A stretch of DNA of 64,000 bases from DASYFG01 sp036498565 (GTDB lineage Bacteria > Bacillota > Bacilli > Lactobacillales > Lactobacillaceae): contig DASYFG010000003.1 of assembly GCA_036498565.1 (NCBI GenBank), positions 124,001-188,000 on the forward strand, written 5' to 3'. The translations under genes and the position numbers were made by a program. This document shows positions 16,125-24,784 of the stretch, in pieces (positions within the stretch are counted from its first letter, which is position 1; the number at the start of each line of letters is the position of its first letter). Under the pieces are notes generated by a model. The model made no database searches. It was not told the origin of the DNA and saw only the letters and a program-made list of their open reading frames with translations.

Positions 16125-17885
16125 ATGCAGATTTTTCAGAAACTATGGTGGTTTTTTAAGGCGCACCGTCGACTTTATATTGTCGGGTTGGTGTTTTTAT
16201 TTGCCACGGAATTAGCGCAAATGGTGCCGCCGGCGCTGATTGGGCACGTGATTGACTGGATTGTGGCCGGTCAATTGACGCCGTTGCGTCTGTTGGGTGC
16301 TTTGGCCGGCTTGCTGGGCTTGTATGTCGTGATGAATGCGTTTCGCTATGGTTGGGAAACGCACATTTTCCAAGGCTCTTCCTTATTAGAACGTGAATTA
16401 CGCCAAAGATTATTCGCGCATTATATGAAAATGGATACGGTCTTCTATCAAAAACACCGCACGGGCGAATTGATGGCGCATGCGACCAACGATTTGTCTG
16501 CGATTCAGCGTGTGGCGGCCGGTGGGATTTTGCTATCGGTGGATTCGATTGTCATGATTGCGCTGACGATTATTTCGATGATTGTGGTGACTGATTGGCG
16601 TTTGACATTGATGGGGATTTTGCCGTTACCGCTGTTGTCGTTTGGCGTGTGGCAGTTGGTGCCACGCATTCGCGCAGCCTTTACGCGCAGTCAAGAAGGT
16701 TTTTCCGAATTAAGTAACAAAACGCAAGAGTCAATTCAGGGCATTAAAGCGATCAAAACTTTGGGGCAAAGCGAACAAGACATCGCGGCATTTGCTCAAA
16801 AAGTACAAGAAAACGTCAAAATTAACCGGCGCGTCGCGGTTTTGGACGCGCTATTCGATCCGATGGCGACGACGGTGATGACTTTGAGTTATGTGGCAAT
16901 GATTGTCGTTGGTGGGCGGTTGGTTTTGACAAATCAACTCACGATTGGGCAACTGGTGGCTTTTTCAACTTATTTGGGCTTGTTGGTGTGGCCGATGTTT
17001 GCCTTGGGGCAATTGTTTAACGTGTTGGAACGCGGAAATGCTTCGTATGAACGGGTTCAAAAAATTTTGGATGAACAATCATCTCAAGTTATCCCGAAAA
17101 ATGCCCTAACAACGCCGGTATCCGGTGATTTACATGTGCAAATCAAACACTTCCATTACCCAGATAGTACCGAAACGGCTTTGGCAGATATTGACATCAC
17201 GTTACGCGCCGGCCAAACATTAGGAATTGTGGGCAAAGTCGGCGCCGGCAAAACGACGTTGTTGCAGCTTTTGTTGCGCCAATTTGACCATTATGACGGT
17301 CGCATTGAAGTGGGCGGGCATCTGATTCAAGATTACGCGCTGGACACGTACATGCCCGCGCTGGGGTATGTGCCGCAAGAAAATTTCTTGTTTTCAACAA
17401 CGATTCGCGACAACATTCGCTTTGCGGATCACACGAAAAGTCAAGCAGAGGTCGAAGTGGTGGCGCAAAAAGCTGCTTTGCACGAGGATATTTTGAATTT
17501 GCCCAAACAATACGACACGGAAGTCGGCGAACAGGGAATTAGTTTGTCAGGTGGACAACGCCAACGTTTGGCGATTGCCCGGGCGTTGTTGGTTGATCCA
17601 GAAATTTTGATTTTAGATGATGCGTTGTCAGCGGTTGATGCGCGAACGGAAAAAGCGATTTTGGCAGCGTTGAAAGCCGAACGGCAAGCAAAGACGACCA
17701 TTATTGCCGCGCATCGTTTGAGTTCCGTGATGAATGCGGATGAAATTATCGTGATGGATGGCGGTCGCATCGTGGAACGCGGAACGCACGCGACTTTGAT
17801 TGCATTAGACGGTTGGTATGCCAAAATGTATGCGCAGCAACAATTACAAGCCGCAATCACGGCAGAATTGGAGGGTGACAAATGA
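16125..17885 (+). CDS. Heterodimeric ABC exporter subunit, degenerate-site half (LmrC/YheI type)
   Basis: 586 residues. A six-helix type IV exporter membrane domain (about 15-300) is followed by an ABC domain: Walker A GKVGAGKTTL, Q-loop PQENFLF, signature LSGGQRQRLAIA, Walker B EILILDDALS, H-loop AAHRLSS. The residue after Walker B is Asp instead of the catalytic Glu, as in LmrC/YheI-type subunits. Start chosen at 16125 because GAGAGG lies just before it; an ATG at 16107 precedes the RBS. It overlaps its partner by 4 bp. Substrates are probably hydrophobic drugs or lipid-like compounds. It sits in the cytoplasmic membrane as a heterodimer. Confidence 0.92.
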   Translation: MQIFQKLWWFFKAHRRLYIVGLVFLFATELAQMVPPALIGHVIDWIVAGQLTPLRLLGALAGLLGLYVVMNAFRYGWETHIFQGSSLLERELRQRLFAHYMKMDTVFYQKHRTGELMAHATNDLSAIQRVAAGGILLSVDSIVMIALTIISMIVVTDWRLTLMGILPLPLLSFGVWQLVPRIRAAFTRSQEGFSELSNKTQESIQGIKAIKTLGQSEQDIAAFAQKVQENVKINRRVAVLDALFDPMATTVMTLSYVAMIVVGGRLVLTNQLTIGQLVAFSTYLGLLVWPMFALGQLFNVLERGNASYERVQKILDEQSSQVIPKNALTTPVSGDLHVQIKHFHYPDSTETALADIDITLRAGQTLGIVGKVGAGKTTLLQLLLRQFDHYDGRIEVGGHLIQDYALDTYMPALGYVPQENFLFSTTIRDNIRFADHTKSQAEVEVVAQKAALHEDILNLPKQYDTEVGEQGISLSGGQRQRLAIARALLVDPEILILDDALSAVDARTEKAILAALKAERQAKTTIIAAHRLSSVMNADEIIVMDGGRIVERGTHATLIALDGWYAKMYAQQQLQAAITAELEGDK

Positions 17886-19666
17886 GTGAAAAACAATCCG
17901 TTTGGTCGCAAAGTTTATCTTGGCGCACCCAAATGAAAGTCATGTGGGGCATGATTAAAATGGCCGCCCCAGTGAAGTATTTGATGTTGACGGCGGTCTT
18001 ATTTACGGGAATTGTCGCGGCTTTGAATGCGATTGGCCCCAAAATTTTAAGCACGTACATGGATTCTGCGCTGACAAAATCCAATACAACGTGGTCAACG
18101 ATTGTGTATTTTGCAGTCGTTTATGCCGTGATTCGTTTGCTGAGTGCCTTTTTTGACTTTTGGTGGACGTACAATGGACGCATGGGCGCGGAAAAGTTGA
18201 TTGCCGACGTCCGTATTAAAATGTATCGCCATATTCACAGCCTTGGCATGCGGTATTTTGATCAAACGCCGGCCGGGTCAATTGTGACGCGAGTTAATAA
18301 TGATACGGCGACGTTTTTGGATTTTTGGAATTTTACTTTTACGTTGCTAACGGCGGTCTTTGCCATTATTGGCGCGTATATTGGGATGGTGATTACCAAT
18401 GCCAAAGTCACCGCGTGGTTGTTGCTCATTGTGCCGGTGATTATTGGTTTGATGTGGTTTTATCAGCGTTTTTCATCGAGTATGTATCGTTATATGCGCG
18501 AACGTTTGTCAACTTTGAATGCCAAAATTGCTGAAAGCGTGACGGGCATTGCCGTCATTCAAAATTTTCACCAAGAAGCGCGTTTTGAACAGGAATTCAA
18601 CGATATTTCGCGCGAACATTGGCAAGCACGTTTTCGGATGATCAAAGTCGATGCGTTGATTTTAGACGGCGCAATTGATGTTTTGTACGGCGTAAGTTTA
18701 GTATTGGCGCTGTATTTATTCGGCGAAATGTCCTTTTCAAACGTTGTGGCCGGCGGGACGATTTACGCCTTTACAACTTACTTGCAAAATGTGTTCAACC
18801 CGTTGGAAACATTGATGAGTACGATGTCGACGTTCCAAGAAGCGATGGTCTCGGGCTACCGCGTACAAGGCGTGCTAGCGGAAGCGGAATTTGAACCACA
18901 GCAAAAATCGGCTGCGCAAGGCAAAATCACCGCTGGAAAAATCGAATTCCGGCATGTGAATTTTAGTTATGACGGCCAACATCCCGTGCTAAAAGATTTG
19001 TCGTTTGTAGCGGAACCGGGCCAAACGGTTGCTTTGGTCGGCCACACGGGTTCTGGTAAAAGTTCAACGATTAACGCGTTGATGCGATTTTATGAATTCC
19101 AATCCGGTGAAATTTTGATTGATGACCAAGATATTCGCGCCATTCAGCCACAAGAATTACGCCAAAAAATGGGATTGGTTTTGCAAGAACCGTTCATGTT
19201 TTACGGCGATGTGGCGTTTAACATTCGCATGTATGACGACAACATTACGGATGAGCAAATCAAAGCGGCGGCGGAATTTGTCGGGGCTAATCGCGTGATT
19301 GAACCGCTAGCTGGCGGCTATCAAGCCCCAGTTTTGGAAGGTGGCGCGTCATTGTCGGCTGGTGAAAAACAATTGATTAGTTTTGCGCGCACCGTGGTGC
19401 AAGATCCCAAAATTTTGATTTTGGATGAAGCAACGGCGCACATTGATACTGAATCCGAGAATTTGATTCAAGAATCTTTGCAAAAATTACGCCAAAACCG
19501 GACCACGATTGCCATTGCGCATCGTTTATCAACGATTAAAGATGCGGATTTGATCTTGGTATTGGACAAAGGTGAAGTGATTGAGCGCGGGACACACGAG
19601 GAATTATTGGCGATGATGGGTCGCTATTATGATTTGTACCGCTTGCAAGGCGAAACGACAGCGTAA
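17882..19666 (+). CDS. Heterodimeric ABC exporter subunit, catalytic half (LmrD/YheH type)
   Basis: 594 residues. Membrane domain about 25-320, then an ABC domain with Walker A GHTGSGKSST, Q-loop LQEPFMF, Walker B KILILDEATA with the catalytic Glu present, and H-loop AIAHRLST. Its signature is LSAGEKQ rather than LSGGQ. This complements the partner: one composite ATP site has both the Glu and LSGGQ, the other has Asp and LSAGE. Translation is coupled through an ATGA overlap. A terminator overlaps its stop codon. Confidence 0.92.
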   Translation: MSEKQSVWSQSLSWRTQMKVMWGMIKMAAPVKYLMLTAVLFTGIVAALNAIGPKILSTYMDSALTKSNTTWSTIVYFAVVYAVIRLLSAFFDFWWTYNGRMGAEKLIADVRIKMYRHIHSLGMRYFDQTPAGSIVTRVNNDTATFLDFWNFTFTLLTAVFAIIGAYIGMVITNAKVTAWLLLIVPVIIGLMWFYQRFSSSMYRYMRERLSTLNAKIAESVTGIAVIQNFHQEARFEQEFNDISREHWQARFRMIKVDALILDGAIDVLYGVSLVLALYLFGEMSFSNVVAGGTIYAFTTYLQNVFNPLETLMSTMSTFQEAMVSGYRVQGVLAEAEFEPQQKSAAQGKITAGKIEFRHVNFSYDGQHPVLKDLSFVAEPGQTVALVGHTGSGKSSTINALMRFYEFQSGEILIDDQDIRAIQPQELRQKMGLVLQEPFMFYGDVAFNIRMYDDNITDEQIKAAAEFVGANRVIEPLAGGYQAPVLEGGASLSAGEKQLISFARTVVQDPKILILDEATAHIDTESENLIQESLQKLRQNRTTIAIAHRLSTIKDADLILVLDKGEVIERGTHEELLAMMGRYYDLYRLQGETTA

Positions 19667-19680
19667 GTTGTCGTTTTTTT
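19653..19680 (+). terminator. Terminator of the exporter operon
   Basis: AAACGACA-gcgtaagt-TGTCGTTT plus T-run. The stop codon of the second subunit lies in the loop. Confidence 0.8.
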
Positions 19681-19690
19681 ATGCAAATGA

Positions 19691-19719
19691 TTGACAAATC
19701 TACGCAATAAAAGTAAATT
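19691..19719 (+). promoter_or_regulatory. Promoter of the amino-acid ABC importer operon
   Basis: Consensus TTGACA (19691-19696), 17-bp spacer, TAAATT (19714-19719). Confidence 0.75.
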
Positions 19720-19729
19720 AGTGTTTAAC

Positions 19730-19765
19730 AAGTGACAACTCGCACCATATCAAAAGGTGTCACTT
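19730..19765 (+). promoter_or_regulatory. Leader hairpin of the amino-acid importer operon
   Basis: AAGTGACA (19730-19737) and TGTCACTT (19758-19765) form a perfect 8-bp stem about ten bases before the AGGAGG of the first gene, with a smaller ACC/GGT pair inside. No T-run follows. It may affect translation start or be a protein site. Confidence 0.45.
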
Positions 19766-19786
19766 TGACAAGCAGGAGGAAGCGAT

Positions 19787-20524
19787 ATGTCGATGATCGA
19801 ATTTAAAAACGTCGAGAAGTACTATGGAGAATTTCACGCGTTAAAGGACATTAACTTGTCAATTGATGAGGGTGAAACGGTGGTGTTAATTGGACCTTCA
19901 GGTTCAGGGAAGTCAACGTTGATTCGCACCATCAACGGTTTGGAAGCGATTCAAGAAGGCTCATTGTTGGTCAATGACTTTGATTTGGCTGATGACAAAA
20001 CAGACATCAACAAGATTCGCAAAGATGTGGGGATGGTTTTCCAACACTTTAATTTGTATAACAACAAAACGACTTTGGAAAACATCATGTTGGCACCACG
20101 CTTGGTTTTGAAGCGTGACGAAGCGGAAAACAAGCGCATTGCAATGGAATTGTTGGAAAAAGTGGGCCTTGCTGACAAAGCCAACAGCATGCCAAGCGCC
20201 TTGTCTGGTGGACAAAAGCAACGTGTGGCCATTGCCCGTTCTTTGGCGATGCAACCAAAAGCATTGCTATTTGATGAACCAACGTCTGCTTTGGACCCTG
20301 AAATGATTGGGGATGTTTTGGACGTTATGAAAGACATTGCCGCAGATTCAAACATGACGATGTTGGTGGTCACACACGAAATGAACTTTGCCAAACAAGT
20401 GGCTGATCGCGTTATTTTCATGGCCGATGGACAAATTCTAGAAGACAACACCACAGCTGAATTCTTTGAAAATCCAAGCACCGACCGCGCGAAAACATTT
20501 ATCTCGCAAGTTGAAAATCACTAA
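19787..20524 (+). CDS. Polar amino-acid ABC importer, ATPase subunit
   Basis: 245 residues, the GlnQ/HisP family size. Walker A GPSGSGKSTLI, Q-loop VFQHFNLY, signature LSGGQKQRVAIA, Walker B ALLFDEPTSALD, H-loop VVTHEMNF. It couples ATP hydrolysis to uptake of a polar amino acid, most likely glutamine or glutamate judging by the family; the substrate is not proven. The RBS AGGAGGA is strong. It is the first gene of a four-gene operon, but two structured repeats separate it from the binding-protein gene. Confidence 0.93.
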   Translation: MSMIEFKNVEKYYGEFHALKDINLSIDEGETVVLIGPSGSGKSTLIRTINGLEAIQEGSLLVNDFDLADDKTDINKIRKDVGMVFQHFNLYNNKTTLENIMLAPRLVLKRDEAENKRIAMELLEKVGLADKANSMPSALSGGQKQRVAIARSLAMQPKALLFDEPTSALDPEMIGDVLDVMKDIAADSNMTMLVVTHEMNFAKQVADRVIFMADGQILEDNTTAEFFENPSTDRAKTFISQVENH

Positions 20525-20528
20525 AATA

Positions 20529-20618
20529 AGAGTGTACAAGGCTGGTTTCGGCAACGCCGAAACGAAAAGCGGCGTGACAGGTGCTTACACATAGCTTTTC
20601 GAAGCCTGTAACACGTTT
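20529..20618 (+). repeat. Structured repeat, copy 5 (intermediate)
   Basis: 90 bp inside an operon. The basal helix GTGT-ACA-a-GGCT pairs with AGCC-TGT-a-ACAC, a different sequence from the other copies. Hairpin I is GTTTCGGC-aac-GCCGAAAC. The outer helix of stem II is CGAAAA/TTTTCG with the loop GCGGC x ATAGC. The AAATGC apex is missing, so it looks like an internally deleted copy. Confidence 0.8.
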
Positions 20619-20623
20619 AATTA

Positions 20624-20673
20624 AGAGTGTGAAGAACGGTCGTGCGCAGCACGATGGCGAACATAACACGTTT
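20624..20673 (+). repeat. Structured repeat, copy 6 (short)
   Basis: 50 bp, 5 bp after copy 5. It starts AGAGTGTGA and ends ACACGTTT, with one hairpin TCGTGC-gca-GCACGA at the place of hairpin I. It ends 23 bp before the next start codon, so the RBS follows the repeat directly. Confidence 0.75.
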
Positions 20674-20696
20674 AAAAAAGAAAGGAAACTGCGACA

Positions 20697-21557
20697 ATGG
20701 AACAAGTAAAACGACGTCGCTTCGGCATTATCGCGTCGATTGTACTGGCGATTTTGCTCGTTGCGGGTGTGGCGGGTTTTGCCATTTCCGCGGCCAATGC
20801 GACAAAAGCGGATACGCTTGAACGCGTGAAAACAACCGGCAAAATCGTGTGGGGTGTTAAAACAGACACGAAGTTGTTTGGTTTGATGAACACAGCGACT
20901 GGTAAGCCAGAAGGATTTGATATTGATATTGCGGATGCGGTGACGAAAAAAATTGGTCAACAAATCGGCAAGGAACTTAAAATCGAATACGTACCGGTAA
21001 CGGCTACGTCCAAGATGCAACTGTTGAAAAACGGGAACATTGACGGAACGGTCTCAACCGTGACGATTACCGATGAACGTAAGAAAATCATTGATTTTAC
21101 CGATCCTTATTTTGATGCTGGACAAGCCATTTTGGTGAAAAATGGTTCTGGCATTAAGTCGGTGAAGGATTTGAATAACAAAAAGTACACCGTTTTGGCG
21201 ATTACCGGAACGACTGCGGTTGATACGTTAAAGGAATTTGCGCCAAAAACACGTGCTTTGTTAGTGTCTGACTACGGGCAAGCGATGGCGGCTTTGAAGT
21301 CTGGTCAAGGTGATGCGATTACGACTGACAATGCCATTTTGTATGGATTAGCGGTGCAAAACCCGGGCTACTCAGTGGTCGGTGGTACCTTCACGAACCA
21401 ACCGTACGGGATTGCGTTTGACAAAGGCCAAACAAAGATGACGGCAGCGACGAACAAGGCGCTTAAAGAGTTGATTGCCGATGGAACATACAACAAGTTA
21501 ATTGATAAGTGGTTCGGTGGTGTCAAAGGTGTAAATGTGAAGGAGTTGTATAAATAA
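20697..21557 (+). CDS. Amino-acid ABC importer, substrate-binding protein (family 3)
   Basis: 286 residues. A basic MEQVKRRR start and one hydrophobic segment (about 9-33) precede the periplasmic-binding-protein-like domain, with the family 3 features GFDIDIADAV, TDERKKIIDFTDPYF and the C-terminal GTYNKLIDKWFG. No lipobox cysteine is present, so it is probably held in the membrane by an uncleaved N-terminal helix or is secreted. The RBS GAAAGGA lies about 12 bases before the ATG, immediately after repeat copy 6. The downstream permease start overlaps its stop (TAATG). Confidence 0.92.
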   Translation: MEQVKRRRFGIIASIVLAILLVAGVAGFAISAANATKADTLERVKTTGKIVWGVKTDTKLFGLMNTATGKPEGFDIDIADAVTKKIGQQIGKELKIEYVPVTATSKMQLLKNGNIDGTVSTVTITDERKKIIDFTDPYFDAGQAILVKNGSGIKSVKDLNNKKYTVLAITGTTAVDTLKEFAPKTRALLVSDYGQAMAALKSGQGDAITTDNAILYGLAVQNPGYSVVGGTFTNQPYGIAFDKGQTKMTAATNKALKELIADGTYNKLIDKWFGGVKGVNVKELYK

Positions 21558-22231
21558 TGACAAATACAGTGACTAATTTCTTCAACACCTTTTTACAAGG
21601 TTTTGGTTTTACCTTAATTTCAAGTTTGATTGCTGGCGTTTTGTCGTTGGCGTTAGGGACAATTTTTGCGGTTTTGCAAATTTTGCCAAGCAAGTTAGTG
21701 AAAACTTTGGCGCGCATCTACATTGAAATCTTCCGAAACATTCCTTTGTTGGTTGTGACGATGTTTTTCTTCTTGGTGGGTGCTAGTTTTACCAAAGTTT
21801 TGTCAGCGGCGACTGGCAACTTTTTGTCAGCTGGTTTCATCGCCGGAACGATTGGTTTGACGTTGTACACGTCAGCCTTTATGGCGGAAACTGTCCGCGC
21901 GGGAATCAACTCAATCGACGGCGGTCAAATGGAAGGTGCGCGCGCCAACGGTTTGTCATTTTGGCAAGCGCTCCAGCACATTGTGCTACCACAAGCTTTT
22001 CGCGTGGCGATTCCATCTTTGGGAAACCAATTCATCAACTTGGTGAAAAACTCGTCAATTTTGGCGTTCGTTGGTGGCTTGGATATCATGTACCAAGCTA
22101 ACTTTGTGGCCTCACAGACATTTGATGTGGTGAGTGCCTACTTGCTGGCTGGTGCCTTTTATCTGGTTTTGACTTTGCCAATCAGTTATTACATGCAACA
22201 CCTCGAAAATAAGTTAAAGGCAGGTGCTTAA
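21557..22231 (+). CDS. Amino-acid ABC importer, permease 1
   Basis: 224 residues. HisM/GlnP-type permease with about five membrane helices and the EAA cytoplasmic loop (near GGQMEGARANGLSFWQALQHI, about residues 120-140), which docks the ATPase. The start overlaps the upstream stop by one base (TAATG), with AAGGAG upstream. It pairs with the next gene to form a heterodimeric channel. Confidence 0.92.
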   Translation: MTNTVTNFFNTFLQGFGFTLISSLIAGVLSLALGTIFAVLQILPSKLVKTLARIYIEIFRNIPLLVVTMFFFLVGASFTKVLSAATGNFLSAGFIAGTIGLTLYTSAFMAETVRAGINSIDGGQMEGARANGLSFWQALQHIVLPQAFRVAIPSLGNQFINLVKNSSILAFVGGLDIMYQANFVASQTFDVVSAYLLAGAFYLVLTLPISYYMQHLENKLKAGA

Positions 22232-22232
22232 T

Positions 22233-22892
22233 ATGTATTTAGTAAATATGTTTGATGCGTTTACACCCGCTAACGTGAGTTATTTGTTGGGTGGATTGGG
22301 TGTGACAGTTGGTGTATCGCTATTGGCGATTATCGGCAGTTTCATTATTGGCTCAATTGTCGGGCTCGTTCAATTTGAACGTTATCCTTATTTTTCAAAG
22401 TTTGTGAAAATCATTAACGATGTCATTCGGAATTTACCTTTGCTGTTAATTATTTTCTTCACTTACTTCGCTTTGCCAAAGTTGGGCGTGCATTTTAACG
22501 CTTTTTGGTCAACCGTGATTGCCATGACGGTCTTTGAAAGTGCGATGTTAGCAGAAATTGTGCGTGGTGGGTTAGAAGCCGTGGACAAAGGGCAACTTGA
22601 AGGTGCGCGCGCCAATGGTTTGAGCAACGGTCAAACCATGCGTTACATCGTCTTGCCACAAGCTTATAAGAAAATGATTCCACCAATTATCAGTCAATTG
22701 ATCAGTTTGGTGAAGGACACGAGTTTGGCGGTGGGAATTGTTTTGGCGGAAGTAACTTACCGCGGTCAAAACATTTACGCGCAAAATTCGACCTATACAA
22801 TTAGTATTTTCTTGGCGTTAGCCGTGATTTATTTCATTTTGAATTATGCTTTATCGTTGACCGCCAGTTGGTTGGATCGACGCTTGGCGTAG
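22233..22892 (+). CDS. Amino-acid ABC importer, permease 2
   Basis: 219 residues from the ATG at 22233; an in-frame GTG nine bases earlier overlaps the upstream gene and is less likely. HisM/GlnP-type permease with the EAA loop (KGQLEGARANGLSNG). It completes the transporter and the operon; a long terminator hairpin follows. Confidence 0.91.
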   Translation: MYLVNMFDAFTPANVSYLLGGLGVTVGVSLLAIIGSFIIGSIVGLVQFERYPYFSKFVKIINDVIRNLPLLLIIFFTYFALPKLGVHFNAFWSTVIAMTVFESAMLAEIVRGGLEAVDKGQLEGARANGLSNGQTMRYIVLPQAYKKMIPPIISQLISLVKDTSLAVGIVLAEVTYRGQNIYAQNSTYTISIFLALAVIYFILNYALSLTASWLDRRLA

Positions 22893-22900
22893 CGTTTGTA

Positions 22901-22944
22901 AGCGCACAACATGTTAAGTAACCTGACATGTTGTGCGCTTTTTT
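22901..22944 (+). terminator. Terminator of the amino-acid importer operon
   Basis: 14-bp perfect arms (AGCGCACAACATGT and its complement, 22901-22914 and 22926-22939), followed by a T-run. Confidence 0.92.
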
Positions 22945-23020
22945 ATTAAACATTGTGTATGCTATTCATAGCGGAAAAAGCACTGGCATCACTTATTTAT
23001 AAAAAATGTGAAATAATGTG

Positions 23021-23049
23021 TTGCAAATGAGAAAAAATGGTGCTAAACT
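23021..23049 (+). promoter_or_regulatory. oppA promoter
   Basis: TTGCAA (23021-23026), 17-bp spacer, extended TG-C-TAAACT (23044-23049). Confidence 0.75.
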
Positions 23050-23103
23050 CATTTTATCGCTTAAAAAGAAAAATTCACTAAGTATCTGGGAGGATCACTT
23101 AAT

Positions 23104-24750
23104 ATGGCTAAAAAGAAGAGCAATACACCCAAGTGGCTTGCAGGAGCAGCCGCAGTTGTTGTTGCAGGTGGTGCGTATGCGTACTACAACTCAACAAAGG
23201 GACCAGCAGTTTCAGACGAACCTTTGAACTTTGCGTTCCCAACGGACATTACAACGTTGGACTCATCAAAGGCAACTGACACCTACTCATTTGACGTATT
23301 GGGTAACTCACAAGAGGGTCTTTTGCGCATCGGTAAGGGTGGTAAGATTGAAAACGCCGAAGCCAAGTCAGTTGAATCATCTAAGGATGGTTTGACATGG
23401 ACAATTAAGTTGCGTGACGGCTTGAAGTGGTCTAACGGGGATGACGTTACTGCCAAGGATTACGTTTACTCATGGCAACGTACAAATGACCCTAAGACAG
23501 GTTCTGAATACGCCTACATCTTCTCAGGTATTAAGAATGCTGATGCTATCCAAGCTGGTAAGGCTAAGGTAGACACATTGGGAATCAAGGCAACTGACGA
23601 CAAGACATTGGTTGTCACATTGGAAAAGCCTTTGCCACAATTCAAGCAATTGTTGACATTCCCAGTTTTGTTCCCACAAAACCAAAAGACAGTTGAAAAG
23701 TACGGTAAAGACTACGGTACAACATCTGACAAGCAAGTTTATAACGGTGCCTACACATTCAAGGGATGGACAGGTACAAACAAAAAGTACAAGTTGGTTA
23801 AGAACGACAAGTACTGGGACGCTTCAAGCGTGAAGTCAAAGGAAATTGACTTGCAAGTTATCGAGAAGCCTGAAACACAAGTGGCTTTGTACAAGCAAGG
23901 TAAGTTGGACCGTGCTTCATTGGGAACACCTGAATTGTTGTCTGCTAACAAGAGCAGCAAGGATTACGCAACTTCTGAAGAATCAACAGCTGCTTACTTC
24001 CAATACAACGAACATGTTAAGGCGTTGGGCAACTTGAAGATTCGTCAAGCTTTGAACTTGGCAACGAACCGTAAGGACTTCGTTGCACAAGTTATGTCAG
24101 GGGTTTCTACACCTGCTACAGGCTTGACACCAGCCGGAACATTCACCTTGAAGGATGGCACAGACTTCGCAGCATATGCAAAGCAAGGGTACACATACGA
24201 CGCTGCTGAAGCTAAGAAGTTGTGGCAAGAAGGTTTGAAGGAAATTGGTGAATCAAAGGTAACTTTGACAATTACTTCTGACGCTGACAGCCCAATCGCT
24301 AAGTCATCATTGGACTACATCTCACAAGCTTGGCAAACAGCTTTGCCTGGCTTGACAGTTAAGGAAAAGTTTGTGCCATTCCAACAACGTTTGACTGACA
24401 CTTCAAGTAGTAACTTCCAAGTTGTTTTGAACTTGTGGGGTGCGGACTACGCTGAACCATCAACATTCGTTGGCTTGTTCGCTTCTACTTCTCCTAACAA
24501 CAACGGTTTCTACAAGTCAGCTGCTTATGACGCTGCTTACAAGAAGGCCACAACAACAGATGCTTTGGACCCAACAAAGGCTGCTGCAGACTACAAGGAT
24601 GCTGAAGCTGCGTTGTACAAGGAAGCTGGTATCAACCCATTGTACTGGCGTTCATCACCACGTTTGGTAAACCCTGACGTTAAGGGCTTGATCCAAAACG
24701 CTGCTGGTGCACCAACAGACGACTTTAAGTACGCTTACAAAGTTAAGTAA
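23104..24750 (+). CDS. oppA: Oligopeptide ABC importer, peptide-binding protein
   Basis: 548 residues of solute-binding protein family 5 (OppA). A lysine-rich start (MAKKKSNTPKW) and one hydrophobic segment (about 12-27) are followed by the binding domain: FAFPTDITTLDS near the N-terminus, LKWSNGDDVTAKDYVYSW, and the conserved QALNLATNR hinge. There is no lipobox cysteine, so it is probably anchored by the N-terminal helix. Codon choice is very biased (TTG, AAG, AAC), as in highly expressed genes. It has its own strong promoter, and a weak terminator separates it from oppB, which would give more binding protein than permease. Confidence 0.95.
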   Translation: MAKKKSNTPKWLAGAAAVVVAGGAYAYYNSTKGPAVSDEPLNFAFPTDITTLDSSKATDTYSFDVLGNSQEGLLRIGKGGKIENAEAKSVESSKDGLTWTIKLRDGLKWSNGDDVTAKDYVYSWQRTNDPKTGSEYAYIFSGIKNADAIQAGKAKVDTLGIKATDDKTLVVTLEKPLPQFKQLLTFPVLFPQNQKTVEKYGKDYGTTSDKQVYNGAYTFKGWTGTNKKYKLVKNDKYWDASSVKSKEIDLQVIEKPETQVALYKQGKLDRASLGTPELLSANKSSKDYATSEESTAAYFQYNEHVKALGNLKIRQALNLATNRKDFVAQVMSGVSTPATGLTPAGTFTLKDGTDFAAYAKQGYTYDAAEAKKLWQEGLKEIGESKVTLTITSDADSPIAKSSLDYISQAWQTALPGLTVKEKFVPFQQRLTDTSSSNFQVVLNLWGADYAEPSTFVGLFASTSPNNNGFYKSAAYDAAYKKATTTDALDPTKAAADYKDAEAALYKEAGINPLYWRSSPRLVNPDVKGLIQNAAGAPTDDFKYAYKVK

Positions 24751-24784
24751 AAACGTGTTATTATAGAAGAATAGCAAAATTAGG

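Noticed and set aside
8400..20673. The repeats as a CRISPR array or insertion sequence
   Set aside because: Copies are too long, too few and directly adjacent; there are no spacers, cas genes or transposase. The ends are only imperfect inverted repeats, so a MITE is possible but unproven.
24763..24775. AACGTGTT after oppA as a reversed repeat end
   Set aside because: Only the eight-base end matches in reverse; no AGAGTGTGA partner or hairpin is nearby.
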